DNA of 64,000 bases. It comes from Shinisaurus crocodilurus (taxonomy: Eukaryota; Chordata; Lepidosauria; Squamata; Shinisauridae). Shown here piece after piece: positions 1 to 11,159 of this stretch. The position numbers and the translations under genes were made by a program. The first letter of the stretch is position 1. Each line of letters starts with the position of its first letter. The stretch covers positions 131,000,274 through 131,064,273 of the forward strand of contig CM037877.1 of NCBI GenBank assembly GCA_021292165.1, read 5' to 3'. The notes beneath the pieces are model-generated. The model saw only the letters and a list, made by a program, of their open reading frames with translations, searched no databases and had not been told where the DNA came from.

Positions 1-1844
1 CTCCAAAATCTCGGGCCATTGGGGCGAACCCCCCTTGGTCCTCCTCCCTCACCGAAGCAGAGGGGAGCGGCGGAGAACAGTTGGTTGCTGGGGTCGCTTT
101 ACCGCGACCGGGATGGGGGGTCGGGGGGCTGGGAGGCTGTGGGGCAGGGGCTTGTTTGGCCTGACGTCGTGTCACCACCCCCACCTTGACCTGGGCAGCC
201 CGGAACGCAATGTCGTTCCCAATGATGATCCCCCATTCTTGTTGTCCATGTACTATAACATCCACCTTCCCTTCCCATCCCTTGTACTTGACCCAGACCT
301 GGGCAAGGGGAACAGCTATGTTGGGGGAGTTATAGGGCTTTATGGCACAGGTACGCCCTTTTAACAGCTGTCTCTTCTTTACCTTACTCCGAGGTAAAGC
401 AGTTATGTCCGCCCCAGTGTCCCTATACCCCAAATGGGAAACATTGTTCACAGAGATGGACTCACAGAATTTGCTCTGGCTCCAACGCAGTTGCTCTGGC
501 GAGGCAATGCGCATCAGGGATGCTTGCGAGATGGCCCCAAGGGAATGCTGTCCTCCGCTCATCAGGGACCGCACCACATCTTCTACTTCCTCCTCTAGGG
601 ACGAGCTTGATTGCTGATCCTCCTCATGTTCCTCCGGTTCGCGGGACTCTGGAGCGAGCATCCTTCCCACCTTGCCCGGGGATGTCTTGGAGTTGCGGTT
701 CTTCGCGAGGAGCTTGGGGCAACTCCTCTTGAGGTGACCCGGTTCCTTGCAGTAAAAACAGCCACTGGCGCTGGGGCTCTCTTTGGGCTTGCTTGGGGCC
801 CCCTCCCGAGGTTTGGGGTTGCCCTTCTCTGCGCTCCCTCTGGCCCCGCCACGACTGAGGTTGCCCCCCTTCGCTCCTTTGGGCTGCCGATATAGCCCCA
901 TTTGGTCGGCCAACTTGCCCATCTCCCGACAGTTTGGGGGGTCCCGGTCCCTCACCGCCGTAGCCAAATCCTCTGGGATGGTGGCACAAAATTGTTCCTG
1001 GATCATGAGTTCTCGCACCTCCGCCAAAGTGGTTCTCCCGGTGGCCCCAATCCATGCATCCCAAACCTGCCCCAGGTGTGCCATCCAGGAGGCATACGTG
1101 TCCCCTGGGGAAGGCTGCCCGTAACGAAATTTACAGCGACAATGTTCGGCTGTGAGGGCAAACCTCTCCCTCACAGCCTCCTTGAATGCCACATAGTCCA
1201 AGGGGGCAGTTTGGGTGTGAATACCCAGGAGATCAGCCAGCTCCCCGCTGACCTGAGTCCTCAAGGCAGACATTCTCAAATTGTCCGGCACCTTCTGCTC
1301 CAGGCAGGCAGCTTCGAACAGGGTGAAGAAGATCAACACGTCCTGCCCGGGCTTGTAGGTGGGGAATTGCTTCCTGTCCCATTTAGGGGTCGGGGTGCTC
1401 CCACTCTGGGGTGTAGGGGGTCCCCCCTGTCCGGCGCCCGCGTTCAGCCTGGCCAACTCCAGCTGCATCTGCAGCAGCCGCTTGCTGATGCTGGATCATC
1501 TCTTGTTGATGACGCATCACCTCCCTGGTCTGCTGCCAATTAAGTTGGGGGAAGAGGGCATCTAAGCCTCCTCCTCCTATGGCCCCACCAGCAACCCCTC
1601 CGTCGAGGTCTTCCTCTAACTCGGGGTCCCTCCTCTCACTTCTCCTGAGGCTACTCGTAAGGCTGGGGCTACCCCATTGCTTGGGTTCCTGCCCTGCCAG
1701 CAAGGATGAGGGGGCTCCTCCCCCCTCCCGGTTTGCAATCCTCGGCCGCACTACCCACTCCATTGTGGAGATCTGGCTCCCTTCCCTGGTTGGGGTCTCT
1801 GGGCTGTTCCCTAGCTCCAGCTGTTCCTGGCTCAGGCTATTCAT
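1..1844 (-). pseudogene. gag-pro of Gypsy element, one frameshift, truncated by window
   Basis: This encodes the structural polyprotein and protease of the retrotransposon. The start is the ATG at 1844 (MNSLSQEQLELG), 104 bp inside the LTR. A glutamine-rich helical N-terminus runs to about 1485, where one frameshift moves the reading frame; from there the frame is open to base 1. In order: capsid N-terminal part starting WDRKQFPTYKPG (about 1381); SCAN-like helical part (about 1144-899) with LMIQEQFCATIPEDL; a basic linker; a zinc knuckle CFYCKEPGHLKRSC (760-719, CX2CX4HX4C); an acidic linker; and the retropepsin active site DTGAD (421-407) with a later IIIGNDI motif near 230-210. Gag and protease share one frame, so no programmed shift is needed between them. 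The overlapping plus-strand open frames are shadows. The copy is young or only lightly decayed. Confidence 0.8.
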
Positions 1845-1929
1845 TACTTTGGTCTGAGCGCTTTTCCAGCAATCCGCTAGCCTGCCCTAGACCCTGTTAG
1901 TTCTGTCCGTTAATTGTGGTTTCCAATTG

Positions 1930-1947
1930 TCCCGTCGTCTGCCACCA
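1930..1947 (-). promoter_or_regulatory. tRNA primer-binding site of the Gypsy element
   Basis: Immediately inside the LTR the minus strand reads TGGTGGCAGACGACGGGA. TGG next to the LTR end is the normal start of a tRNA primer-binding site. The first 8-9 bases match the 3' end of a tRNA-Leu acceptor (TGCCACCA); the rest matches less well, so the primer identity is tentative. Confidence 0.6.
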
Positions 1948-2511
1948 TGTGAAGGATCACTAGCAGGATCCTTTGCGTGAGTTCGGCGCTTAACGGATTA
2001 ACCGGCACTGAGTTACAGCCCGTACGAGCGCTGGCGACCACCTGAGAGGCTTTCGCGCACAAGAGGAAACCGAAGCCCTTTAAATGACCAAATAAGGCTT
2101 TTATTTGTTTACACAAAACACGGAGCGGAACTAACAGCTCTCCAGGAATACTACAATGTCAACACAACCTTAGTTGACCCCTGCGTTACTCAATGAACAG
2201 GCTCCTAGGCTAGCGGATTGAATCTGGTCAATTACCTCAGATCAGAGACTTTACGCCTAGTCAGTTTCAGCCTGGCTCCGGGTCGGCCGATCCGGGGATG
2301 AGACTGGCTTACTCGGGCTGCTGCTTGGAGGACGAAGCTGGCCCCGACGTACCCTGGTTCCCAACAACCCTCTACCGGAAGGGAGAGGGGTTTTCTACCC
2401 CTGAGTTCCCGCTCTCCCCACCCTCCAGGTCAGGTGGGGCTTATGCCTGCCCCTTCGTGTCAGGTGGGCTTATTCCTGCCTGGGGAGAAGGTGACGTACT
2501 GGTACTTCACA
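1948..2511 (-). repeat. 5' LTR of the Gypsy element
   Basis: The 564-bp segment begins TGT at 1948 and ends ACA at 2511. Read on the minus strand it starts TGTGAAG and ends CTTCACA, a 7-bp inverted terminal repeat. A minus-strand AATAAA poly-A signal lies at 2100-2105. It directly abuts the primer-binding site. The second LTR and the matching target duplication are outside the window, so the outer boundary at 2511 rests only on the inverted ends. Confidence 0.7.
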
Positions 2512-4151
2512 GCTCTTTGAGACTGCCCTGATAGTTTGATGGTCCTTGATGGTTCTTCCTGGGTTTTTGTGGATCTCCGCCGAGACTCTTCCTTGTTGGG
2601 GATGACGACCTGTCTGGCTGCTTCTCCTGTGACTTCATCCCTCCTCCCTCGCCCCCTCCCTTAGGGGAAGACTGTGTGTGTGTGTGCAGACTGGTGTTGG
2701 GCTTTCTCCACAGGTTCCTTTTTTAAAAATTAAATTGCCTCATTAGATAAATGGAATGCAGTCAACAAAGTGTGTTTGATCTAGTTCCTCAGAAATTATT
2801 CTATGAAAGCTGAAAAAATGTGTTTTTCTCACCCATAAGGTGAGACACAGTTGTTTCAACAGCCACACCCAAATGGGTAAGACCTAATTGGTCGACATTA
2901 GATTGGAAAGAGGCTGCTCTGGAGTGAATCTAGAAGGCTGCAATCTCCTGAGGTCCTTTCTCAGAGGTTCTACAGGGTTGCATCCTGCATCCTCAGGCAC
3001 ATGCAATATGTATATGGAGCTGTTGAGTGACCATGAAGAGAACTGTTGTACGGTGCCACAAGTATAATTCCCTCTATTTCAGATGTTGAAACATGAGGGC
3101 CATTGCTTACATAGTCAAAATGGCACTGCCCATGCACAGGAGGGAGGTATCAGCAGGCTTGGGGGAACCCCACAGTTTGCAGAAGTACCCCAAAAAAATA
3201 TGTGGGGAGAAAAACGAAGGGAGGGGAAACCCCCCCTCAAAAGAGACCAGTGAGGGGACTGAGCATATTCAGTGGCCATAGAACTGACTGAGTGACCAGA
3301 GAAGGGATAGGAGTAGCTTTGGTAACTATTTTCATTTACCAGGGCTCAATAGTATCATGTGTGAAGTAATAGTGCCCCAAGCAAATACAGAGTGGCTTTT
3401 CTTCAAGACTGAATAACCAGAATCTGCTTCCGCATATTTATGACTTTGAGGTTGCCCTGAGCTCTGGAATTCCTGTTGCTTCTAAACAGAACCTTTAAAG
3501 TCCTGAGTTCTTTATTCAGTACTGGTGTGAAATGAATTGTGAAAGATGAATCCAAGTTTGTTGAAAATTAATCCTTCTAGGGCTGAGGTAAGGAACATTG
3601 GTGAGTGCTTGCAGCGGATCAGGTGATTTTTCCAAGGGTTTGTTTGAGATAAAGCTCCTCTTCCCTTGCAGGGATCTGTTGTCTTCTGAGATCTATCTGA
3701 ACCAATTCCTCTAAATTCTATTGATTTCAAAGTTCTTTTGAACGTGCTATAATGAGGAAGCAGCTTGGGGGATGCAGGTTTTTGTAGACTCCTTTTGGCC
3801 TCTGTAGACCTCCCTTTCATGCAAATCAAACTTTGCTGGATTGTGTTACCCATTGAAAGGTAGTTTCAATTAGAAATTCAATTACACTGTCTTGGGGAGA
3901 TGGAGCTGACAGTTTCTTTGAATTTGGCACATTATAGAAAGTTCCAAAGAATCATAAATCTGCTAATTGATTTCTGTACCTGTAATGTTTGATTAGGTGT
4001 ATTTTATTGTCTTCTTGGTTTTAATTAACCCCAGGCTTGTCAAAGTGCTTCCATTGACAAAGGATGTATGATGAACTGTGATAAACTATTAACAGAGGCT
4101 GACTCTTGTCAGTAATTGCTATCATGCCTAAGAGTTATTAGAAATTAGCAT

Positions 4152-4155
<4 letters not shown>
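2512..4155. other. Unassigned intergenic DNA
   Basis: I see no convincing gene or transposon here. Frames are short and show no recognisable motifs. A short GT run lies near 2667-2683. Confidence 0.5.

Positions 4156-4194
<39 letters not shown>
4156..4194. repeat. (GA)n microsatellite
   Basis: Nearly uninterrupted AG dinucleotides over about 39 bp. Confidence 0.95.
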
Positions 4195-4199
<5 letters not shown>

Positions 4200-4960
4200 C
4201 TTTTGGAAACAAGCGTTAGCGGCTGCTATAAATCTCTGGCTTGCCCCAACATGTGAAAGATAAGCAAATGTGAATGACCACTGAGCCCCACTGGGGATCA
4301 ATCACTTGCCAGATGTCTTATAGGTATGAAGAATGACAAAGTGGGAAGAGTTATGAAGTCTAAGTGCGGAAAGTTAAATGGATACTAATATTCCCAATCA
4401 GTTTATATCAGAGTTGCTGAGCACTGCGACAGGAGAGGGAAGGCAGTCTTAGTAGGACTCCAATGGGAATGAGGCAGAACAAGCTAATTCAGGGTCACTT
4501 GATGATGCTGGCTCTGGGGTATTTCACTTCTGGATCTCTGGTAAGAGAAAAAACTATTTGTAGAACATTGAACTTATCATAAAAAAATATTTTTCATTGG
4601 ATTGTGACTCCTCTAGGCCAGTGATCTTCAGGCACTGCCACCAAGGCCACTTGGGGGTCTTTCCTGGGCCATGGGGGCGGGGCTATCCTCCCCCCTCCCC
4701 GATCAGCTGGTGACACTGTGCACCGGACTCAGCTGGAGGCCTTTCTGACCACCCCTCCCCACCCTCCTCCATGTCGTTCAAGCGAGGCGGCCTCATCCAT
4801 CAGTCACCAGGCAGGCAAATTCCGACAGACTCACTCGGCCCTTGGATCGAGATGGATCTATTTCTTGCCACTGTGAGAGCGCTCCGCTCTGCTCTGCTCA
4901 GTGCTGCAAAATCTCCCAGTGCAGGTCCAGATTGCTCCCTCTCTCACCTGCAGGGGGTTG

Positions 4961-5019
4961 GACTCGATGGCCTTGTAGGCCCCTTCCAACTCTATGATCT
5001 ATGAAATCTATGAAACCTG
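4961..5019 (+). repeat. CR1-type 3' tail
   Basis: The segment contains GGGTTGGACTCGATGGCC followed by CCTTCCAACTCTATGA and short ATCTATGAA repeats. This is the 3' end typical of one CR1 LINE family and is also carried by the 5S-headed SINE at 33.5 and 46.3 kb. The sequence upstream (4620-4960) does not show the 5S head, so it is a CR1 end or an unrecognised SINE. Confidence 0.65.
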
Positions 5020-5321
5020 CACATTCCATTCCCCCTCCAGCACCTGCAGAGTGCACTGCTACAGCTGGCCAATCATGTTGCTCTTTGCCTCTTGGACTCC
5101 TCCCCCACCACAGTTAATTGGCTGATTGCTCCTACATTCCCCCCCCCACACACACACACAACCACAACTACCTTACAGTTAAGGAGCAGCAGGTCTCTTG
5201 GCTCCCCACCATGGAAGCCTCCTCTGGGAGCCCAGATCACAACAGCTGGCCCACCATTAAAGCAAACAACAGGGCAAAGCGATAGAGGCCCTGCTGAGAG
5301 TGAGCAGCTTCTGCAAAGCGA

Positions 5322-5327
<6 letters not shown>

Positions 5328-5359
<32 letters not shown>
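5328..5359. repeat. (GA)n microsatellite
   Basis: Run of AG dinucleotides followed by a short GAAT repeat. The open frames across it are serine/leucine repeats and not genes. Confidence 0.95.
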
Positions 5360-5364
<5 letters not shown>

Positions 5365-5998
5365 TGAATGAGAGAGGTGGAGAGCCACACTTGAGGTGGC
5401 CGGGAGCTGCCAGTGGCCCTCAGGCCTTGCAGTGAAGAACACTGGCTACGGCGTGGACTGATGAGGGTCTTACACCTGCGTTGGTCCCTCACATGTTCTA
5501 CGACTGGCTAAATGAGTAACATTCATAGAGAAAAGACGCACAACCAAAGTATATAAGGTAAATATCCCCCCTGCTTAGATCTTGACATAACTAAGCTAAG
5601 GATGTATCATCACATTTTTAATACTCTGCCACATTAAAAGCCAGGAGAGGATCTTGTGTAATGACACTGATTTTTGGTTAACTAACTCATACGTTAAGTG
5701 AACTGTATGCCTTACCCTTTACATAAAATTAACCAACTTATATGTTAGGTGAATCAAAACTGAACACTCCCGATATCTTGACCATAGCTATGCGATTGCA
5801 AAGGGACCGCAGGATTGCTCCCTTGCCCCCCTCTCTTGTGAGACTTTCCTTATCCCACCAGCTGTAATGGTGGTTTTATGTCAGCAGTAACGTTAACTGT
5901 GGTTAATACCCGTCAGGTTCCTTCTTAATTATGGATGCAGCCTCAAATGGTTTTAAGTCTTGGTCAAGAGGAAACCCTGGTTGAGGCTATGAAGAGAA

Positions 5999-6045
5999 GT
6001 GTGTGTGTGTGTGTGTGCGTGCATGCACGCACGCACGCACGCACA
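5999..6045. repeat. (GT)n(GCAC)n compound microsatellite
   Basis: A GT run passes into repeated GCAC units. Confidence 0.95.
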
Positions 6046-6452
6046 CTCCCACAGCCTGCTCCCAATTGTTCACTGTGTGATCTGCCTAGTCTGCCACACG
6101 ACTTTGCCGAATGCAGTAGAGCAGCTCTTATTTGCCATAGGCCCATTAGGGAGGTCTTAAAACAGGAAGGTGGCCATAGTATGTCAAAGGCATCCCTGGC
6201 TGCTGTGGTTGTCCACCACATGGTGGGGGGTGGGGGAAACCAAGTATATTTAGGGCCACTGTGATGCTGGACCTGGTGCCAGATCTGTTGTCTCCCCTGA
6301 TGCCATCATTAAAAAAAACCCACTTTGGTCAGCTGTGGCAACCTGGTGGTTCTCATGTGGGAGTATTGGGTGGCCGCCCGCAGGCAGACCCAGAAGTCAG
6401 AGACTGGCCTGGTCCCAGCTGCTTCCCTGGGAGGATGCATCAGGGCTATGCT

Positions 6453-6487
<35 letters not shown>
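6453..6487. repeat. (GT)n microsatellite
   Basis: About 35 bp of pure GT. Confidence 0.95.
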
Positions 6488-6488
<1 letters not shown>

Positions 6489-7959
6489 AGGCGATCACCC
6501 TCCCCACACATGCCCTGATCCCAGTCCTGATGAAGGACTCCCAGGGCTGCTATTTTTAAAAGAAAACACACACACATTAAATGCAGTCATGCATTTAACA
6601 CAGTGCCCGTTTTGGCCCTTAAGTCGATAGGGTGAGCGGAAATAGGGTAACCCCTGGATGTTTGAACCTGGCCTTTGAGCTGAATGCAAGAATTGCAATC
6701 ACACTGTTGATTTCTGTTAAATGTATCACCGTCTCTGACCATGTTGGCTGTAGCATCTCCACTAAGCCACCATTAGCACATTCTCTACTGCTGCCAGTAA
6801 CCTACTCCTCCAGCCTCAACGTATCTTCAGGATCGCACATGTGCACATGCGGCCCCCAGAGCAGCCGCCACAGAGGAGCAGCGTCAGGCTGCTGGGCATG
6901 GACTGGCTTTTCTCACCACTTGAGTAATGCTACACTATAATAACACCTATAATACTTCCCAGCAGCCCTAATTTAGCCAGCCTTCCCCCCCCCCCCATCT
7001 GAATTAAACACACACAGGAAAAATATCGGCAGGACACTTATATTGATGTATATGTAAATACAGTCATACCTATTCATTGAACATAATATTCAGTTATTCA
7101 CTCATTTAGTTAAGATTTAAGGGTCTGCAGGTGGATGATCTATGAATCTATGTAGCAATGACAGCATCTGAGCAGTGGCTGATGCAAAGGAGCCCTTGCG
7201 GTCCTGCTGCCCACATCCCCAGAGCCTGGTGAAATGACTTGGTTGAGCCAGCCAGGATGGAAGCGGGTTGGTGAGTGGAGAATGATAATGCAGTGGGATC
7301 TGGAAGGAGCCCAGGGCATTCCTGGCCAGACTGCTTACCTTTCCTTTTCCCTTCCCCCGGGCATGGCTACTAATAGCCTGGCTGCCTACCTCGCTTGTCT
7401 GTTTGTTTAATGAACAAGTTGATGAGTTATGGGCAGCACAAACTGCATCTCAAGCAGGACACTCTGGGTTTATTATATTCACATAACTCAAAACACAGCC
7501 ACATTGATTTCATTTCCTCATTCTGTAAATCTTGCTAGTGGATTAACGGTGCTGGAGGGTGGTTAGACTGACAATATAGAGAGAGTGAAGCTCTGAGGAG
7601 GCTGAAAGCAGGCAACACAAGGAACAGTAAGCCAGGAGAATCCCTCAGGGCCATTATTTTCCCACACTCTCTGCTGGGACCTATGGGAAGAGAAAGAACC
7701 AAACTGAGCCAGAGGCTGGAGGTGGAAAATAGTCTTTTCAGAAAGTGTTATGAAGCAGGCATTGTTGCGTGTGTGGTGTGCACACTCATCCTGATGTTGT
7801 CACTGATAAGCAGGCTTTGAGTTATTCAAAATCTGTTTAATCAGAGACAACAGCGAAACAAAAGGAGTGAGGGTGCACACGATGGGCAATGATACTTTTA
7901 CAACATCTTTAAAAACTAGTGACGGTCTCCAGCCTTATTGTGTAGGCCTTCCTATACAG

Positions 7960-8030
7960 CAGTGTTCTCCAACCTTGGGTCCCCAGATGTTTTTGGCCTA
8001 CAACTCCCAGCATGCCCCAGCCAGCTATGA
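7960..8030 (+). mobile_element. Half copy of palindromic hAT MITE
   Basis: It starts CAGTGTTCTCCAACCTTGGG and runs through ACAACTCCCAGCATGCC. This matches the left half of the full palindromic element at 63428-63562. The right half is missing. Confidence 0.6.
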
Positions 8031-8261
8031 TAAACTTAAAAAAATAGAAAGAGTTCAGAACTCTAAAAAAAGCATGTATAGGGTGTTTATGCCATTCTGG
8101 TATACAAAGCATGAGGATGATGAGCCCTGAAATTACCTGGTACAAACAGGTTTCGGTCTCTTTCTGTTTCTCATTTTCCACTTTCAGTGTGCTCTGTCCC
8201 ATTCCTGCATCAGTTTGTGATCATTATTTTGTTAAAGTCCACATGGAAATTAGTATGGATT

Positions 8262-8400
8262 TGTGTACACATTTCTCCTAGTAGATGCACTTTTGTATTC
8301 TCTTTTGCGCAGCAGACACACTTTTTGCAAGCTGTACATTTATTTTACTGATATATGCACTTTTGTGTGCACTCTCCACTAATAAACACATTTCTGGATG
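8262..8400. repeat. Degenerate tandem repeat, about 35-bp unit
   Basis: Roughly four imperfect units share the pattern ATGCACTTTTG or GCATTTTT separated by ACATTT and CTAATA-type blocks. It may be a piece of a larger interspersed repeat. Confidence 0.4.
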
Positions 8401-8852
8401 CATTTTTTGATTGGAAACTGGTACCGCAAATCCGTAGGAGTGTACACACCGAAGGATAGCTGTGTCCTGGTTCCTATATTGATTTGGTAGTGTGAACTTT
8501 GTTACATTTTTAAAAAGCAGTATATGAACTGAATGAAATTCTCCCCCGTCCCTAGAAATATGGGGGCCTGTATGTTTTCCCTAATAGGCCAAATAGCAGT
8601 TCTAAGTGGGCCAGGCATGATTTAAGTCAGGGAATTAGTGCAGGGACAAAGGGTGAGCCTGCTCCCCATTGTTCCATGGCCTTCTACAAAGGGATGTCCT
8701 GCAATCTGCTGAAATTCTCTCTTCCACATGACTATTAATGGCGTCGGACACCTGTTCTCTTTCGTATCTGGCCACCCTAGAAATCAGACTCACTGGCTAT
8801 TTTCTGAAATTCAAGTCCGCTTGTAAGCCTCACTCTTTGACCTGAAAACCTT

Positions 8853-8943
8853 GGGCTGCAATCCTATGCTTTCTTACCTGGGCGTGAGTTCCACTAAACT
8901 CAAGCAGGCTCGCTTCTGCACGGATATGTATGGGATTGCACTG
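8853..8943 (+). mobile_element. MITE with CAATCCTATGC ends
   Basis: It starts GGGCTGCAATCCTATGC and ends GTATGGGATTGCACTG, imperfect inverted ends. Related ends occur at 14077-14174, 42459-42590 and 47353-47441. The superfamily was not determined because no clear target duplication is visible. Confidence 0.5.
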
Positions 8944-9413
8944 TTACCCCACCCCCACCTGGGACAGGGAGCATCATCTGCCAGCACCACCCCCACAAGC
9001 ACCGAAATAGGAACAGGATGTGAAATTCAGAACTCTGCAGATCTGTCTTCATGTTTTAAAAGCAAGTTTCTAGCCCTTATGGTTATGAAGTTAGGTTTGA
9101 AAGCGTGTAGACAACCTCCTTGTAAAATCTCAGTACCAGACTGGGAGCTCAGCAGCATTTCGGGCATAATGCTTCAGAGCCCTAGAGAATTCTTAGCAAT
9201 TCCCTACGATCAGCAGGATTTGCTTAACATATGTAGCGTGCATAGATTGCAGAATTCTGCTTCCTCCCCCATTTCTTTCAATGAACATTGGCATTGGGTG
9301 GGCAAGGCAGGTTTTAAAAAAAAAAGTTCATGGGACAGTAAGATTTATTGCCCTATTTGCATGACTGAGCCAGAGCTAGTTGGCTGGCACAACCAATATG
9401 GTTTAGGGCAGTG

Positions 9414-9440
9414 ATCTCCAACCTTGAGTCCCCAGATGTT
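9414..9440 (+). mobile_element. hAT MITE left-end fragment
   Basis: CAGTGATCTCCAACCTTGAG matches the terminal block of the hAT MITE family; it joins directly to a CR1 fragment. Confidence 0.45.
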
Positions 9441-9640
9441 TCCTGACTGTCAGAGCAATAAGACAATGGAATCAACTACCTAGGGAGGTGGTGAGCTCTC
9501 CCACTCTGGAGGCATTCAAAGTGCAGCTGGACAGCCATCTGTCAGGGATGCTTTGACCTGGATTCCTGCATGAGCAGGGGGTTGGACTCGATGGCCTTGT
9601 AGGCCCCTTCCAACTCTACTTTTTTATGATTCTATTATTC
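9441..9640 (+). mobile_element. CR1 LINE 3' end with C-terminal RT codons
   Basis: Translation gives a CR1 C-terminal signature: an RQWNQLPREVV block followed by LEAFKVQLDSHL. It is followed by the 3' tail GGGTTGGACTCGATGGCC and ATGATTCTATTATTCTAAG octamer-like repeats. This is the clearest example of the CR1 family whose tail the 5S-SINE shares. Confidence 0.8.
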
Positions 9641-10884
9641 TAAGTAATTTTCTTAGGCTCGCAGATGTCATGCAAAAGTATTACACTCATTTCCCCCTGT
9701 ACAAATGTTGGTTGTGGGGGTGGGGGAGTGTAGGGTGAGTACTTCTCTGGCTTGTATAGGAATGAATGGGCAAGCTTGGCCTGTAAGCTTTGGGCAGGTG
9801 TGGTGTGGCAGTTCTCTCAGGCATGGCAAGGTGTGTGATGGGGAAATCATTTGGGGGGCAACCACTACCCAGAGGCAAGTCAACTCCAAACCCACAATGT
9901 GAACTGCTATGAGTCTGACTGTGGGCTGCAAAAAGTGTCCAACCCCTGGCAAAAGCGCTAGGAGGAGTTCCTTGCACAGAGGTAGAGGCGCTGAATATGC
10001 ATGGTGTGGGCCTCTGCGTTTAGCCAAGATCTGATGCTATTTATTCTCCTTGATTAGGCATTCTGGCTGTGGCACAAAGGGCTGGCAGGAGCTGCTCTCT
10101 TGTGCTAAATAATTTGAACAAATTTCCATTTCAATGCAGCCGGTGATATGCTCCCCCCCCCCGCCCCGCCCAAAGAACTGCACAGAAAGCACTGCAGATC
10201 CTTACTGTGGGGAAGGGAGCACTGTGGTATAGCTGCACCTGCCAAAAGACTTACTGCTGCTGCTCTTTTCTGAATTTATGCCTTCTGAGTGCTGCGGTTT
10301 TAGCTTCGCTTTGTTTGTAAATCACAAATTACCAAGTACAATGCCCTTCTTCCAAACATCCTGATGTTTAACAACATCTCTGTGAGCTAATGGAAATATC
10401 AGAGAGGAAAGGTACAAGATCCAAGCAACATCAAGTGGGTAAGGACCTGGCTGTAGGTGGGAGGTACAGATTCAAGTCTCCTCTTTGCCATGGGTCATTT
10501 ACAGATCTCCCTCTCCCCCCCACTCTCTCTCTCTCACACACACACTTACACCTTTAATGTGAAATAGGAATACCAGAGCTTTGATTAGTGGTAAAGCAGT
10601 ATTACAACTTAAAAAGTATAAAAACAAAACAAAACATTCCTCGCCTTGTTGGGTAGTTGCTACGTGGGCAGATTCAGTGAATGTAGAGCACTTTGTAATT
10701 TGAAAGAGTCATGCCAAATAGGTAAAAGGAGAGCTGGTGTAGCACAATAGCTCAGAAACTGAGCTCCAAGTCAGGCAGCCTGGTTCTAATCTTAGGAAGC
10801 CACTTTCTCTTGGCCTTCGCTTCCACAACCCAATGTGGAGCATGGGGATCATTGCAGCCTCTACCTTGCAGGATTATTGTAAGG
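9641..10884. other. Unassigned DNA
   Basis: No gene or repeat recognised apart from short C/G and CT runs near 10151 and 10507. Confidence 0.45.
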
Positions 10885-11159
10885 CGGGGTGGGCAACACG
10901 TGACCCGCAGGCCACGTGTGCCTTCCACCCTACTGCCAAACTGACAAAAAAATATTATTGTTGTTTTTACCACAGAAATTGCACTTTTAATGCAACTGAG
11001 CACTACAAGAGTAAAATATTGCTTCTCCTTTTAACTATTTCACTCTTTTAGCACTATGGAGCAGTTTGCTACTGAATTTTAGCAGCAAACCACTGATTTT
11101 CCCTGGGTGCCCTGCAGAGCGAAAATAGCCCCCAGACCTCTTGAAGTTGCCAACCCTTG
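10885..11159. mobile_element. Non-autonomous hAT element, GGGTGGGCAAC family
   Basis: The left end reads CGGGGTGGGCAAC and the right end GTTGCCAACCCTTG, imperfect inverted ends. The flanking 8-mers ttgtaagg and ttgtaaat agree at 6 of 8 positions, the target length of hAT. The interior contains TAGCAGCAAACCACTGATTT, shared with the element at 58099-58405. Confidence 0.6.

Larger units (their letters stand above)
1..2511 (-). mobile_element. Ty3/Gypsy LTR retrotransposon, Gmr1-like, cut by left window edge
   Basis: A minus-strand element is seen in the order 5' LTR (1948-2511), primer-binding site (1930-1947), gag and protease, and it leaves the window inside or just after the protease. The LTR has matching 7-bp inverted ends, TGTGAAG and CTTCACA. 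The Gag C-terminus resembles the SCAN fold, which is known to derive from the capsid of Gmr1-like Gypsy elements, so I infer that lineage. Reverse transcriptase and integrase, and therefore the diagnostic domain order, lie outside the window. Confidence 0.8.
5360..7959. other. Unassigned DNA with dinucleotide repeats
   Basis: Apart from the two GT-type microsatellites listed separately I recognise nothing here. Open frames in this stretch are driven by the repeats. Confidence 0.5.

Noticed and set aside
902..1543. 213-residue plus-strand open frame
   Set aside because: It is the antisense shadow of the Gypsy gag; the minus strand has the zinc knuckle, capsid and protease motifs.
5073..5492. 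Open frames with Ser/Leu or Cys/Val repeats at GA and GT runs (also near 6.0, 6.4, 35.5, 37.4 and 59.8 kb)
   Set aside because: They are translations of microsatellites.
8851..9414. 187-residue open frame
   Set aside because: It begins inside a MITE, ends in a hAT fragment, and shows no domain or plausible splice context; judged to be chance.
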